Assembly: GCF_017352215.1 (NCBI RefSeq)
Contig: NZ_CP071444.1
Location: 310,001 to 374,000 of the forward strand
DNA from: Alkalibacter rhizosphaerae
GTDB taxonomy: Bacteria > Bacillota > Clostridia > Eubacteriales > Alkalibacteraceae
Reading direction: 5' to 3'
DNA: 64,000 nt
Position numbers and translations under genes: made by a program. The notes under the pieces are model-generated. The model ran no database searches. It was given only the letters and a program-made list of their open reading frames with translations, and had not been told where the DNA came from. This document shows, in pieces, positions 20,954 through 29,896 of this stretch. How positions within the stretch are numbered: the first letter of the stretch is position 1; each line of letters begins with the position of its first letter.

Positions 20954-21827
20954 GGAGATAACGGTCCAGATCACCGTCGTTTTCAATGCAGCGGATCCGG
21001 TAATCCGGATGGATCATCAGTACCCGGTTTCCTCTTCGACTGTTCGGATCCATATTGGGATAACCTACCACTGCAATGGGTTTGTCCAGATCTTTGGCAA
21101 AATTCACCGTATGCATGGTCCCGCCGACGATATCTGTTTCCACTACCAGCATCCTGTTGCTAAAGATAGCTTGCAGCCGGTCTCTGGCAATAAATTTATA
21201 TTGTTCCGGTTTTTCATCCGGCTCATACTCGGAAACCAGGAGCCCCTGGTTGTCCAAGATTCTTATGGCCAATTCTTCGTTAATGGCGGGATAGACCCTA
21301 TTGATCCCACCTGGCATAATGGCCATGGTCCTTCCCGTGGTATCCAAAGAACCCATATGGGCATAGGTATCACACCCTGCCGCCAATCCACTGATGATGG
21401 TATGCCCTCTCTCTCCAGCTCTTTTTGCAAAACGAAAAGCCCTTTCCCGACCTTCCTGGGACGGTTTTCTGGTACCAATGATCCCAATAGATTCCTTGTT
21501 TGCCAGCAGTTTTTCATTCCCTTTTACATAAAGGATGGAAGGGCGAACATCCAACCTGCCGAATTTTGGAGGATAGTTCGGTTGATCAAACGAAACAGGC
21601 CGGATATTGGATCGGTGGCAGGTTTCCAAGATCCGGTCTTTTTTGCGCAGTGCCTGTTCCAACACATGTTTTTTCACCGTACTTTTCTGAAGCATCTGGA
21701 CAAAACGCAACAGATCTTCCATGGAAGGCTGTTCCAGACCCCCAAAAAACTCATATGCGTGATGAATGGTACGGGACCCGATCCCTGGAATCGCTCCCAA
21801 TGCGATGATTTTTTCAACGGCATCCAT
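20940..21827 (-). CDS. dprA: DNA processing protein DprA/Smf
   Basis: 295 residues. A degenerate helix-hairpin-helix start (GAIPGIGSRTIHHAYEFFGG) leads into the Rossmann-type DprA domain with IGIIGTRKPSQEG and SGLAAGCDTYAHMGSL, the nucleotide-fold signatures of the family. DprA loads RecA onto incoming single-stranded DNA during transformation and is widespread in bacteria not known to be competent. The C-terminal winged helix of longer homologues is missing. SD GGGGGGA lies upstream. topA, a frequent neighbour, is not here. Confidence 0.93.
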   Translation of the reverse strand: MDAVEKIIALGAIPGIGSRTIHHAYEFFGGLEQPSMEDLLRFVQMLQKSTVKKHVLEQALRKKDRILETCHRSNIRPVSFDQPNYPPKFGRLDVRPSILYVKGNEKLLANKESIGIIGTRKPSQEGRERAFRFAKRAGERGHTIISGLAAGCDTYAHMGSLDTTGRTMAIMPGGINRVYPAINEELAIRILDNQGLLVSEYEPDEKPEQYKFIARDRLQAIFSNRMLVVETDIVGGTMHTVNFAKDLDKPIAVVGYPNMDPNSRRGNRVLMIHPDYRIRCIENDGDLDRYLHEKT

Positions 21828-21860
21828 GCTTGTCCCCCCTACCCTTCTGCATTCTATCGA

Positions 21861-21886
21861 AAAAAAGAACCGAAACGGTTCTTTTT
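21861..21886 (-). terminator. terminator after the nitroreductase gene
   Basis: Eleven-bp stem AAAAAGAACCG/CGGTTCTTTTT with a 3-nt loop. On the minus strand it ends in T and lies between the nitroreductase stop and dprA. Confidence 0.8.
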
Positions 21887-21887
21887 C

Positions 21888-22769
21888 TTATTGCCTGGAA
21901 AAATACCCCGGTACGAAATAATCTGCGGGTATCCCCTGGTCTTTCCCGCTTCTTGGAACCAGCGTCCAGGATCCTTGCAGCCCATATTCCGACATGATCT
22001 TCTCCAGATAAAACATGATGATGCCCGCCTCCAGCATCTCGTGTTCTGCGTTGATCTTCAATTCCTCGTCTTTTCGAATGGCCACATATATTTTTTTATT
22101 TCGAAGGATAAATCGCCAGGGCTGACGATTCAACGTGGATGGAGCAAATCGTACATAATGAAAAACATCTTCCAAACCATAGGATCTCAGTTCATCCCAA
22201 GTGGGGTTCTTTCCCCATTCATCCAGGTAGACCAGCTCTTCCGGTTTCAACCGATAGGACGTATTGTCGTCCACCACTTTCAAGGTGGCCTTGGAATAAT
22301 TTTGCCCCGTTTCAAGAGGATTGATCACTTTTTTGTCCCATTTTTTATACCCGACGGCAATCAAGGCCGCAGCCTCCCGCTCGTCAGAGATCCCCAAAGC
22401 TTCCTTGACGTCAGATCCGTCTTCCGGAACGTTCAGCCAACAGCTGTCGATGTCGGCCATGGCCAGTTTCAGCATCAGACTTTCTGCATAGTATCCCGTT
22501 TGGATTTGATGATTTGCTATTTCCTTGCTTAGAAACAAGACATAATGGGGGGCTTTGACCATGTGGCCATTGTATCCTGCAATGCCCTCCAGTATCTTGC
22601 AGGCCCAGTCCCCGTCTTCCAGAAGCATGGCTTCCAGGTCCGTATCCTTTACCAATGCATCCCGGTATTGCACATCGGTCAAGATCGCTTGCAACGTATC
22701 CAATGGCACGTTTTTTTCCTTGAATTCCCGAATCGATTTTCTCTCCGTTAAAATTTTTCGTAAAGTCAT
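21888..22769 (-). CDS. nitroreductase-family protein
   Basis: About 293 residues. The start RKILTERKSIREF is the FMN phosphate-binding SxRxF region of nitroreductases. The sequence appears to hold two halves of the fold, with a second FMN-like motif FHYVRFAPSTLNRQPWRFIL near residues 210-230; this resembles the putative TM nitroreductase family that is longer than NfsB. It would be an NAD(P)H-FMN oxidoreductase of unknown substrate. Start at 22769 with GAGAGG 9 nt before; upstream in-frame ATGs lack SD spacing. Monocistronic, closed by a terminator. Confidence 0.82.
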   Translation of the reverse strand: MTLRKILTERKSIREFKEKNVPLDTLQAILTDVQYRDALVKDTDLEAMLLEDGDWACKILEGIAGYNGHMVKAPHYVLFLSKEIANHQIQTGYYAESLMLKLAMADIDSCWLNVPEDGSDVKEALGISDEREAAALIAVGYKKWDKKVINPLETGQNYSKATLKVVDDNTSYRLKPEELVYLDEWGKNPTWDELRSYGLEDVFHYVRFAPSTLNRQPWRFILRNKKIYVAIRKDEELKINAEHEMLEAGIIMFYLEKIMSEYGLQGSWTLVPRSGKDQGIPADYFVPGYFSRQ

Positions 22770-22841
22770 GTGAATCATCCTCTCGTTCGTTGATCGTCGA
22801 TACAAAATCTATACCCTTGAAACCATAAATAAATCAAAGTT

Positions 22842-24056
22842 CTACTGATTGAACATGACACTTTCCTTCTCAAAAAGTGTTTTGATGACATACACCAAAA
22901 TGACGGTGACCACCAAGGCAGCCCCCACATTGAGCAACAGTCCAACCATGGGCATTTCAAAATTCAACACGCTTTTCATGGCCAAGATGCTTCCATATAC
23001 CGGAATGGCATACTCCACGATCTCCGGAGTTTTCGTAGAATACATGTTGCTGAAGGCCGCGATCATGACGACAAAGTAAATGGGCATCAGATAAGTCCCT
23101 GCTTCTTTTACATTTTTTGCCAGAACGGAAGCAACGCTGATGAGGCCAACGAAGATCCCTTCCAGGGCAATAAGGATCGCCAGGATCATCAAATAGTCTT
23201 TGGGCCCATATTGAATAAATTCACCCAAATTCATCCCCAGATCTCCAGTCATGGATTCTGCCAACATGGGCAAGGCGATGATGATGCCGATAAATGACGA
23301 CAGGGCACTTAAAAACGCCAGGATCCCCAAGCTGATCACTTTTCCAAAGGCAATGACGTTTCGACCAACCGGTGTCATGAGCAGGGTCGCCATGGTGCCT
23401 CTTTCCTTTTCTCCGGCTATGGAATCCGGACCCAGGGACATGGCCCCTGCAAAGAGAAATATGGTGATCATCATGGGGAGCAGCATGGACAACAAACGGC
23501 CGGACGCTTTTCGGTCATCCATTACTTCCGCTTCCTCATTGTTGCGGTTGATGTCAAAGACCGAGGCATAAGCCGGGTTTCCCAACCGTTCTCCCAGCAA
23601 TTGGTTTTCATAGGCGCCAAGGACCTGCTGCACCAAATAATGGGCGCTGGAGGAATAATCTTCACTGGGATTGTGATAGGTGTCGATGTTGGGCTTTTCG
23701 CCCCCTTCGTAGTTTAACACCTTGGATTCAAACTCCGGATCCACCACCAAGAGGACATCCGCATCTCCTTGAAGGATCTGCTCCTTGATCCCGTCGACTT
23801 CACCAGTCCCTACCGTTTCCACTTCTGCACCTGCTGCAGCAATGGCCTGGTTCAAGGCGTCCGGTGCCTCAACAGTATAAACGGTAGACACGTGTTCTTC
23901 TACATCGGTGATCATGCTTCTGGCACCGATACCGATCACACCATAAAGCACGATCAGCATCACTGGCGGCAAGATCAATGTGGTGAAAACCAAACGACGA
24001 TCCGTAAACAGTCTTCGAAGTTCTTTTTTTACGATGATTCCTATCATTTTACCCAA
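22842..24056 (-). CDS. ABC-2 type permease (NatB-like)
   Basis: 404 residues. One N-terminal transmembrane helix, an extracytoplasmic loop of about 130 residues, then five or six helices, the ABC-2/NatB layout. A conserved EKERGTMATLLMTPVGR segment follows the second helix, a hallmark of exporters of this class that contacts the ATPase. It overlaps the end of its ATPase gene by 8 nt. NatAB in Bacillus exports sodium; related systems export peptides or drugs, so the substrate is open. Confidence 0.9.
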   Translation of the reverse strand: MGKMIGIIVKKELRRLFTDRRLVFTTLILPPVMLIVLYGVIGIGARSMITDVEEHVSTVYTVEAPDALNQAIAAAGAEVETVGTGEVDGIKEQILQGDADVLLVVDPEFESKVLNYEGGEKPNIDTYHNPSEDYSSSAHYLVQQVLGAYENQLLGERLGNPAYASVFDINRNNEEAEVMDDRKASGRLLSMLLPMMITIFLFAGAMSLGPDSIAGEKERGTMATLLMTPVGRNVIAFGKVISLGILAFLSALSSFIGIIIALPMLAESMTGDLGMNLGEFIQYGPKDYLMILAILIALEGIFVGLISVASVLAKNVKEAGTYLMPIYFVVMIAAFSNMYSTKTPEIVEYAIPVYGSILAMKSVLNFEMPMVGLLLNVGAALVVTVILVYVIKTLFEKESVMFNQ

Positions 24057-24831
24057 GATGACCCACCTCCTGATTCTTTAAATACATCTGGAAGAAAGCA
24101 TCCTCCAAATCTTTTTGTCCCATGGATTCACAAATGGACGCAACGGTCCCCTCCGCTGCGATCTTTCCATCCAAAATGATGGCGACGCGATCGCATAGTT
24201 TTTCCGCCACGTTCATGATGTGGGTGGAGATGATGATGGTTTTGCCCTTGTTTCGCATTTCCACCAGGTAATCCGTGACCCCTTTTGCGGTGATGATGTC
24301 CAGACCGTTGGTGGGCTCGTCAAAAATAATGATTTTCGGATCATGGACCAGGCTGACGGCAATGGACAATTTCTGCTTCATCCCCGTGGACAACTCTCCT
24401 ATGGCCACGTTTTGAAAATCATTGATCCCAAAACGTTGGAACAGTTCCTCTTTTCTTTCCTGGATGACTTCCTTGTCCAGACCATAGAGCTTTCCAAAAA
24501 ATTCAATGGTATAAGCCGGCGTGAAGTGGGTGTCCAGCTTCAGTTCGTTGGTCAGAAAACATAGGGAGCTTCGCACATCCTGTCCGGATTCCACCACGTC
24601 ATACCCTTCCACCCGAATGCTTCCGGCAGTCGGTTTGATCAGGGTGGAGATGCACCGCAGGGTCGTGGTTTTCCCGGCGCCGTTGGGCCCTAGCAAGCCA
24701 AAGATCTCCCCTTCCCGGGCTTGAAAGGAAATGCCGTCTACGGCAACTTTTTCCCGCTGGGCCGTCTTTTCCTTTTGCCGGTCTTTCTTGCTTAACGTGT
24801 AGACTTTTTTTAGATTGGATACTTCGATCAA
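24049..24831 (-). CDS. ABC transporter ATP-binding protein (NatA-like)
   Basis: 260 residues. Walker A GPNGAGKTT, signature LSTGMKQKLSIA, Walker B IIIFDEPTNGLD and the His switch STHIMNVAE are all present. It starts with TTG at 24831, 6 nt after AAGGAGGG; the longer frame upstream has no SD and spans the promoter. An insertion rich in Lys and Gln (about residues 15-26) is unusual but seen in NatA. It works with the overlapping permease gene. Confidence 0.92.
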   Translation of the reverse strand: MIEVSNLKKVYTLSKKDRQKEKTAQREKVAVDGISFQAREGEIFGLLGPNGAGKTTTLRCISTLIKPTAGSIRVEGYDVVESGQDVRSSLCFLTNELKLDTHFTPAYTIEFFGKLYGLDKEVIQERKEELFQRFGINDFQNVAIGELSTGMKQKLSIAVSLVHDPKIIIFDEPTNGLDIITAKGVTDYLVEMRNKGKTIIISTHIMNVAEKLCDRVAIILDGKIAAEGTVASICESMGQKDLEDAFFQMYLKNQEVGHLG

Positions 24832-24855
24832 ATGGATCCCTCCTTGTCTTTTACC

Positions 24856-24884
24856 ATGATAACAAATTAACAAGATGGAGTAAA
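24856..24884 (-). promoter_or_regulatory. possible promoter of the NatAB-like pair
   Basis: Minus strand TTTACT (24879-24884), 17-nt spacer, TATCAT (24856-24861), close to the SD at about 24838. Confidence 0.5.
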
Positions 24885-24921
24885 CGATTCCCAACAGGTT
24901 TTAATCAAATTTTAACGAAAC

Positions 24922-24955
24922 AAAAAACACAGATCCTTATTGTACCTGTGTTTTT
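24922..24955 (-). terminator. terminator of the cobalamin operon
   Basis: Ten-bp stem AAAAACACAG/CTGTGTTTTT (24923-24932, 24946-24955), 4 nt after the cbiB stop, ending in a T run on the minus strand. Confidence 0.85.
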
Positions 24956-24959
24956 CTCA

Positions 24960-25913
24960 TCAAAGAAACAAATAGATCATTCCTATCAGGGCGATAAACA
25001 AGACTGCAGACATGAACATCAGATGTATCGTACTTCGAATGTCCTCTTCCCTTGCTTCCCGTGTCCCATCTCCTATGGTGGGTTTTTCCACCAGCACCCC
25101 TCCATACTCGTGGGCTCCCCCCAATTGGATCCCCAATGCGCCGGCCGCTGCACTTTCCGACCAGGCGGAATTGGGGCTCTTGTGGTTGGCATGATCCCGT
25201 TTCAGGATCTTCCATGCCCTTTTAAGATCCAGACTCAAAAAAAAGGAAGCAACCACCATCAGCGGTCCTGTCAATCGAGCCGGTATATAGTTTAAAACAT
25301 CATCGGTCTTGGCGGAAAACCGTCCCAGATCGATGTATTTGTCGTTTTGATAGCCCACCATGGAATCCAGGGTACTGACAGCCTTGAAAGCCATGGAGCC
25401 CAACGGTCCAAAAAGCAGGGCATAGAGCATGGGTGCGATGACGCCGTCAGTGGTGTTTTCCGCAATGGTCTCCACAGTGGCTTTCACCACTTCCTGTTCC
25501 GACAAATCTTTTGTATCCCTGCCCACGATATAGCGCAGCCGCTCTCTTCCGGCTTGCAGACCACTCTTTAAGGCTTTCACCACTTGAAGGCCTTCGTAGC
25601 GGAGAGATTTTAGGGAAATGGATGCATACACGAAATAGACTTTAAGGACATATCCCAGGATCGGATGAATCCGATCCCCCAACCACAAGATCCCCCATAC
25701 CACCAAAACGGTAACCAACACCGTATCCAGGGCAAGGGCGACTCCAGCGGCTCGCAGTGCTCCGTCTTCCTTGAAATAACGTCGGATCAGCCTCTCTTCA
25801 AAATTGATGTAGGCCCCAATGGCTCGTACGGGATGGTAGAGCCAATAGGGATCTCCCAAGATCAGATCCAATAGAAAGGCGAGAAACAAGATCTCCATGT
25901 TTTCTTTCAGCAC
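24960..25913 (-). CDS. cbiB: adenosylcobinamide-phosphate synthase CbiB
   Basis: 317 residues, integral membrane. The family start ILFLAFLLDLILGDPYWLYHPVRAIG is here split as LDLILGDPYWLYHPVRAIG (about 15-33), and the central ETIAENTTDGVIAPM is conserved. It amidates cobyric acid with aminopropanol phosphate or a similar amine to form cobinamide phosphate. It overlaps cobD, which makes that amine, by 7 nt. The frame starts at GTG 25913; an ATG at 25898 is an alternative. Last gene of the operon. Confidence 0.94.
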   Translation of the reverse strand: MLKENMEILFLAFLLDLILGDPYWLYHPVRAIGAYINFEERLIRRYFKEDGALRAAGVALALDTVLVTVLVVWGILWLGDRIHPILGYVLKVYFVYASISLKSLRYEGLQVVKALKSGLQAGRERLRYIVGRDTKDLSEQEVVKATVETIAENTTDGVIAPMLYALLFGPLGSMAFKAVSTLDSMVGYQNDKYIDLGRFSAKTDDVLNYIPARLTGPLMVVASFFLSLDLKRAWKILKRDHANHKSPNSAWSESAAAGALGIQLGGAHEYGGVLVEKPTIGDGTREAREEDIRSTIHLMFMSAVLFIALIGMIYLFL

Positions 25914-26995
25914 GTCCCCACCGTCCCTTTATCCAGGAGTCGATCCAACACTTTTCTCAAAGATTCCAACAATTCGTTGTTTGCCTGTTCATCCTTGATC
26001 CCGATTCGAAAATAGGAATCGCCCAAGGCCACGTAATTGGAACAATCCCGGATCAGGACCCGGTCCCCCAACAATTCTTTCTGCAGATTCGCTACGGACC
26101 ATTGACTCCATGGGATCTTGCACAACAAATAATTGCCCATGGACGGAAAAACCAAAAATCCCAACTTCTCCAGTTCCATTTTCATCTCACTGCGTCTTTT
26201 TTTATTGACGGCAGCCGATTTTTCGACAAAAACTTTCAGTTCGGGCAAGGCTCTTGCCGCCCCCACTCCTTGGGCCGACAAGGTCCATGGGGTTTGAAAT
26301 CGTCGGTAGCGATCCAATCGGCTGGTATTGGTCAATACGTAGCCCAAGCGAACGCCCGGTATGGCAAACATTTTTGTCAGGGATCCGGCAATGATCAAGT
26401 TGTCGTATTCAAACACCAGATCCCGGCAGGACAGATCATCGCAATAATCGATGAACGCTTCATCCAGCACCACCAAGGTTCCTTTGTTTCTGGCTTGAGT
26501 CAATACAAACTCCAACTTGTCTCGTTCCAAAATGCTGCCAAGAGGATTGGACGGGTTGCAGACGAAAAGCATGGTGTCCTCCTCCATCTCCCTGCAGATC
26601 CGATCCAGATCGTAGATCACTTTATCGTCTTGCAGTATGGGAACGTGCACAGTTTTTGCCCCGATATTTTCACTGAGCCGCTGATATTCTACAAAAGCCG
26701 GTTGTAGGATCACCGTTTTTTTCGGCCGTTCCTTCTCCACGATCAGTTGAAGTGCACCAATGCCCCCATTGGCGGGCAATATGTTTTCCTTGGGAAATGA
26801 TAAAAAATCTTCCAAGTTTTCCTTGGTCTCTTCCATGTTCACATCGGGATAAAACCCGATCTCCTCCACCGAATCCAGGATCGCCTGTTTCATGATCTCC
26901 GGTGTTCCTTCCGGATTCAGGTTCGCCGAAAAGTCCTTCCATTGAAAGGGAGAACCTCCCTGCCATACATTACCTCCATGCTTGAATTCGCTCAT
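25907..26995 (-). CDS. cobD: threonine-phosphate decarboxylase CobD
   Basis: 362 residues, fold-type I PLP enzyme related to histidinol-phosphate aminotransferase. HGGNVW and FSANLNPEG at the N-terminus are typical of CobD; the PLP lysine is in GSLTKMFAIPGVRLGY. It decarboxylates L-threonine phosphate to aminopropanol phosphate, the linker of the lower loop. The gene follows cbiA after an 87-nt gap, one of the longest in the operon, and overlaps cbiB. Confidence 0.92.
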   Translation of the reverse strand: MSEFKHGGNVWQGGSPFQWKDFSANLNPEGTPEIMKQAILDSVEEIGFYPDVNMEETKENLEDFLSFPKENILPANGGIGALQLIVEKERPKKTVILQPAFVEYQRLSENIGAKTVHVPILQDDKVIYDLDRICREMEEDTMLFVCNPSNPLGSILERDKLEFVLTQARNKGTLVVLDEAFIDYCDDLSCRDLVFEYDNLIIAGSLTKMFAIPGVRLGYVLTNTSRLDRYRRFQTPWTLSAQGVGAARALPELKVFVEKSAAVNKKRRSEMKMELEKLGFLVFPSMGNYLLCKIPWSQWSVANLQKELLGDRVLIRDCSNYVALGDSYFRIGIKDEQANNELLESLRKVLDRLLDKGTVGTC

Positions 26996-27082
26996 ATTCC
27001 GTCTCCTTGCCGATAAATTCTAGTCGATCTCCTTCTATTTTAACACAAAGCCGCCTAAGGGACATGCTCGTTTTCAATCGTT

Positions 27083-28444
27083 TTACAGGAGTTTTTCCGT
27101 CAATTCCGGTGCAGTGTAAAACATCAAATGAGGGTACCCGGCAATCGTCTGTTTCTTATGTGCTCCACATTCCCAGTTTTTGATGATGGTTCCGTCTTTT
27201 TCTTTGGCCAGTCGATAAAAGCCGGGAAGGTGTTCTCTACCCTCCCATATCCTTGTGTGGTGAAATTCATGACCTTTGGTTTCTTTTGGAGCTTCCGGAA
27301 AATCCATTTCCAGCCGTACATATCCGAAATTCTGCAACCGATCCGTCATTTCCATGTGAAAGGGCAGATACCCCACAAACTCATGGGTCCCTTTTTCTTC
27401 TTGGGTGATGGTAGTGGAAAGATACATGTAACCTCCGCACTCGGCGTAGCATTTTCCGTCATTTTCCAGGTATTCAAGAATACTTTCTTTCATGGACACA
27501 TTTTCTTCCAACTCTTTCGCGAACACTTCCGGAAATCCGCCTCCGATATAAAGGGAATCGATCCCTTCCGGCAGACGAGCATCCTTCATGGGAGAGAACT
27601 CCACCAGGATCGCTCCTGCGTCGGTCAATAGATCCAAATTGCTTTGGTAATAGAAGGTGAAAGCCTTGTCTCTGGCGATCCCTATTTTCCTGCCGGCAAA
27701 ATGAGTCGCCAGTTGTTGTTGCATGACCATAAACCGCTCCTGGTCCACTTCCATGGTCTCCACACCCTTGGCCATCCTCAGTAATCCATCCAGATCGATG
27801 CAGGCTTCCACCGTCTCTACCAGTTTTCCCACATTTTCATGAAACTTCTCCACTTCATCGATGGGCACCAAACCCAAATGTCGACTTTCCAAATGAAAAT
27901 CCTTGTTCTTCGGAAGATAACCAAAACAGGGGATCCCTGTCTTGTACTCGATGGCTTCTTTGATCAATTGATAGTGATGTTCTCCGGAAACTCGGTTCAC
28001 CAAAACCCCGCGGACCTCTACATGTGGGTCCATCTGCTGGAATCCCAAAACCATGGCGGCTGCACTGCTGGAGATCCCGCTGCCATCAATGGCCAGGACC
28101 ACCGGCGTCTTGGTCATGGAGGCAGTATATGCACTGCTGCCTCTTGGATCTTTCAAGCTTAAGGAATCAAACATTCCCATGACGCCTTCAACGATGGCAA
28201 CATCCGCCTGCTGTTCCACCCGATCCAACAAGTATTTTATGGTGTCCTCGTCCAGAAGATACGTGTCCAGGTTGTAAGATGGCCTTCCTGTGACGATCTG
28301 ATGAAACCCTGTATCGATATAATCCGGTCCGGTCTTGCAGGGACCGACTTTCATTCCCCGTTTCGTCAACGCCGCCATGATCCCCAAGGAGAAAGTAGTT
28401 TTCCCCACGTTGCTGCTGGTTCCTGCAATCATAAATCGACTCAT
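27083..28444 (-). CDS. cbiA: cobyrinate a,c-diamide synthase CbiA
   Basis: 453 residues. N-terminal dethiobiotin-synthetase-like ATPase with P-loop GTSSNVGKTT (8-17), then a class I glutaminase domain whose nucleophile is the Cys in YAECGGYMYLS (about 340) and whose His lies in AGYPHLMFY near the end. It amidates carboxylates a and c of cobyrinic acid using glutamine and ATP. The next enzyme, cobyric acid synthase CbiP, is not encoded in this operon. Confidence 0.95.
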   Translation of the reverse strand: MSRFMIAGTSSNVGKTTFSLGIMAALTKRGMKVGPCKTGPDYIDTGFHQIVTGRPSYNLDTYLLDEDTIKYLLDRVEQQADVAIVEGVMGMFDSLSLKDPRGSSAYTASMTKTPVVLAIDGSGISSSAAAMVLGFQQMDPHVEVRGVLVNRVSGEHHYQLIKEAIEYKTGIPCFGYLPKNKDFHLESRHLGLVPIDEVEKFHENVGKLVETVEACIDLDGLLRMAKGVETMEVDQERFMVMQQQLATHFAGRKIGIARDKAFTFYYQSNLDLLTDAGAILVEFSPMKDARLPEGIDSLYIGGGFPEVFAKELEENVSMKESILEYLENDGKCYAECGGYMYLSTTITQEEKGTHEFVGYLPFHMEMTDRLQNFGYVRLEMDFPEAPKETKGHEFHHTRIWEGREHLPGFYRLAKEKDGTIIKNWECGAHKKQTIAGYPHLMFYTAPELTEKLL

Positions 28445-28460
28445 GTGTTGGTTCTCCCTT

Positions 28461-29162
28461 CTATTCTACCGGTCGTCCATAGACAAGCACTTGTATTCCC
28501 ATTTCCAAAGCCGGCAATACTTTTTCCAAAGTACCTCCAGGTTTTCCACTGTCCTTTGTCACCATATATTCGATATCGTAATCTCGATAGATCGCTAGAT
28601 TGAGCTCTTTGCTGAACGGACCCTGCAGACCAAGGATCCTGCTCGGATCCAACCCCAACCCTTCGCATTTCATCAACACCTGGGATGTGGGCAATACTCT
28701 CACATAGGAACGGTGGATCAGATCCTTTATCATCACCTGATCCAACCCATTGCTGCCAATGGTCCACAGTATGTTTCCTTTCGTTTTTTTCAGGTATTCT
28801 GTCAATGGCTCATATCGATGGAAGGTGTACATCTTGGGATGTTCCAAACCAACCAAGGAAGTTTCCCGATGGATCCTTCCATAGGGAATGACCAGCTCTT
28901 CACAGGCTTTCTTTATATTTCTGGAGACTTCTACCGCATAAGGGTGGGTCCAATCCACTACCCGCTTCGGATCGTGAGCAAGGAGAAATTTCTTCATTTC
29001 CTCCAGGTTTTTTCTTCCGGATACCACCTGCAGCTTCTCCTGTTCCGGATAGAGACTGGCACCGTAGGCCGTAGCCACACTGACCACGATCTCCTCCCCT
29101 TGATCCAATCTATCCAATACCCAGTCTCTGCCGTCCTTTGTTCCGGCAAAGACCACGATCAT
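28461..29162 (-). CDS. cbiJ: cobalt-precorrin-6A reductase CbiJ
   Basis: 233 residues. FAGTKDGRD at the start, VVDWTHPYAVEVSRN, and the C-terminal YMVTKDSGKPGG are the three conserved blocks of the CobK/CbiJ family. It reduces the macrocycle at the precorrin-6A stage with a pyridine nucleotide. It overlaps cbiH by ATGA and is followed by cbiA after 16 nt. Confidence 0.92.
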   Translation of the reverse strand: MIVVFAGTKDGRDWVLDRLDQGEEIVVSVATAYGASLYPEQEKLQVVSGRKNLEEMKKFLLAHDPKRVVDWTHPYAVEVSRNIKKACEELVIPYGRIHRETSLVGLEHPKMYTFHRYEPLTEYLKKTKGNILWTIGSNGLDQVMIKDLIHRSYVRVLPTSQVLMKCEGLGLDPSRILGLQGPFSKELNLAIYRDYDIEYMVTKDSGKPGGTLEKVLPALEMGIQVLVYGRPVE

Positions 29163-29896
29163 ATCTGATAACCCCTTGGCGTGATCATATGTCCATTTTC
29201 TACGTAAGTGGCACTGTTTCCAATGAAAACGGTAGTGAACATATCCACATCCAATTGGTCCAAGACTCCCAATGTGGAGATTTGATGGATCTGACCATCT
29301 CTAAATGCATTTTTCACGATGCCTACTATCGTATCTGCAGATTTATACTGCAGCAGGATCTCTTGGGCCTTGTTCAAATAATCCGGTCTCGATTTGCTCT
29401 TTGGATTATAGAATACCACACCAAAATCCCCTTGTCCTGCACAATGTATCCGCTTTTCGATCAGTGACCAATCCGTCATCAGATCCGACAGGGATATGGT
29501 CACGTAATCGTGCATCAGGGGAGATCCCAATATGGCCGCTCCTGCATTGGCGGAAGTAACACCCGGAATGATGGCCACATCGAATTTCGACAAGTCATGT
29601 TCCTTGGCGAGGATCTCCAAAATGAGACCGGCCATTCCGTACACTCCCGGATCTCCACTGCTGACAACGGAAACCACTTTATTTTTCATAGCCAGTTCGA
29701 TGGCCTTTTTGCATCGTTCCACTTCTCGGGTCATTCCATTTTCCACGATCTCTTTTCCAACCGTCAGTGGACGGATCAATTCCATATAGGTTTTATATCC
29801 AACCACTACTTGAGAATCCTTGATCGCTTGTATGGCCTGACCAGTCATGTTTTCTTCAAATCCGGGACCGATCCCGATCACATTTATTTTATACAT
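29159..29896 (-). CDS. cbiH: cobalt-precorrin-3 C17-methyltransferase CbiH
   Basis: 245 residues, tetrapyrrole methylase fold. Start NVIGIGPGFEENMTGQA; SSGDPGVYGMAG is the SAM-side loop; SGDPGVYG and IIPGVTSANAGAA are characteristic of the C17 enzyme, which also contracts the ring. SD GGAGGAG precedes the ATG, and the gene overlaps cbiG by 8 nt. Confidence 0.93.
   Translation of the reverse strand: MYKINVIGIGPGFEENMTGQAIQAIKDSQVVVGYKTYMELIRPLTVGKEIVENGMTREVERCKKAIELAMKNKVVSVVSSGDPGVYGMAGLILEILAKEHDLSKFDVAIIPGVTSANAGAAILGSPLMHDYVTISLSDLMTDWSLIEKRIHCAGQGDFGVVFYNPKSKSRPDYLNKAQEILLQYKSADTIVGIVKNAFRDGQIHQISTLGVLDQLDVDMFTTVFIGNSATYVENGHMITPRGYQI

Noticed and set aside
20925-22532. A 535-codon open frame on the plus strand
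   Set aside because: It lies antisense to dprA and the nitroreductase gene, has no SD or recognisable domain, and mirrors the codon bias of those genes.
26996-27082. A separate promoter for cobD-cbiB
   Set aside because: The 87-nt gap has an AT-rich stretch but no -35/-10 pair with acceptable spacing.
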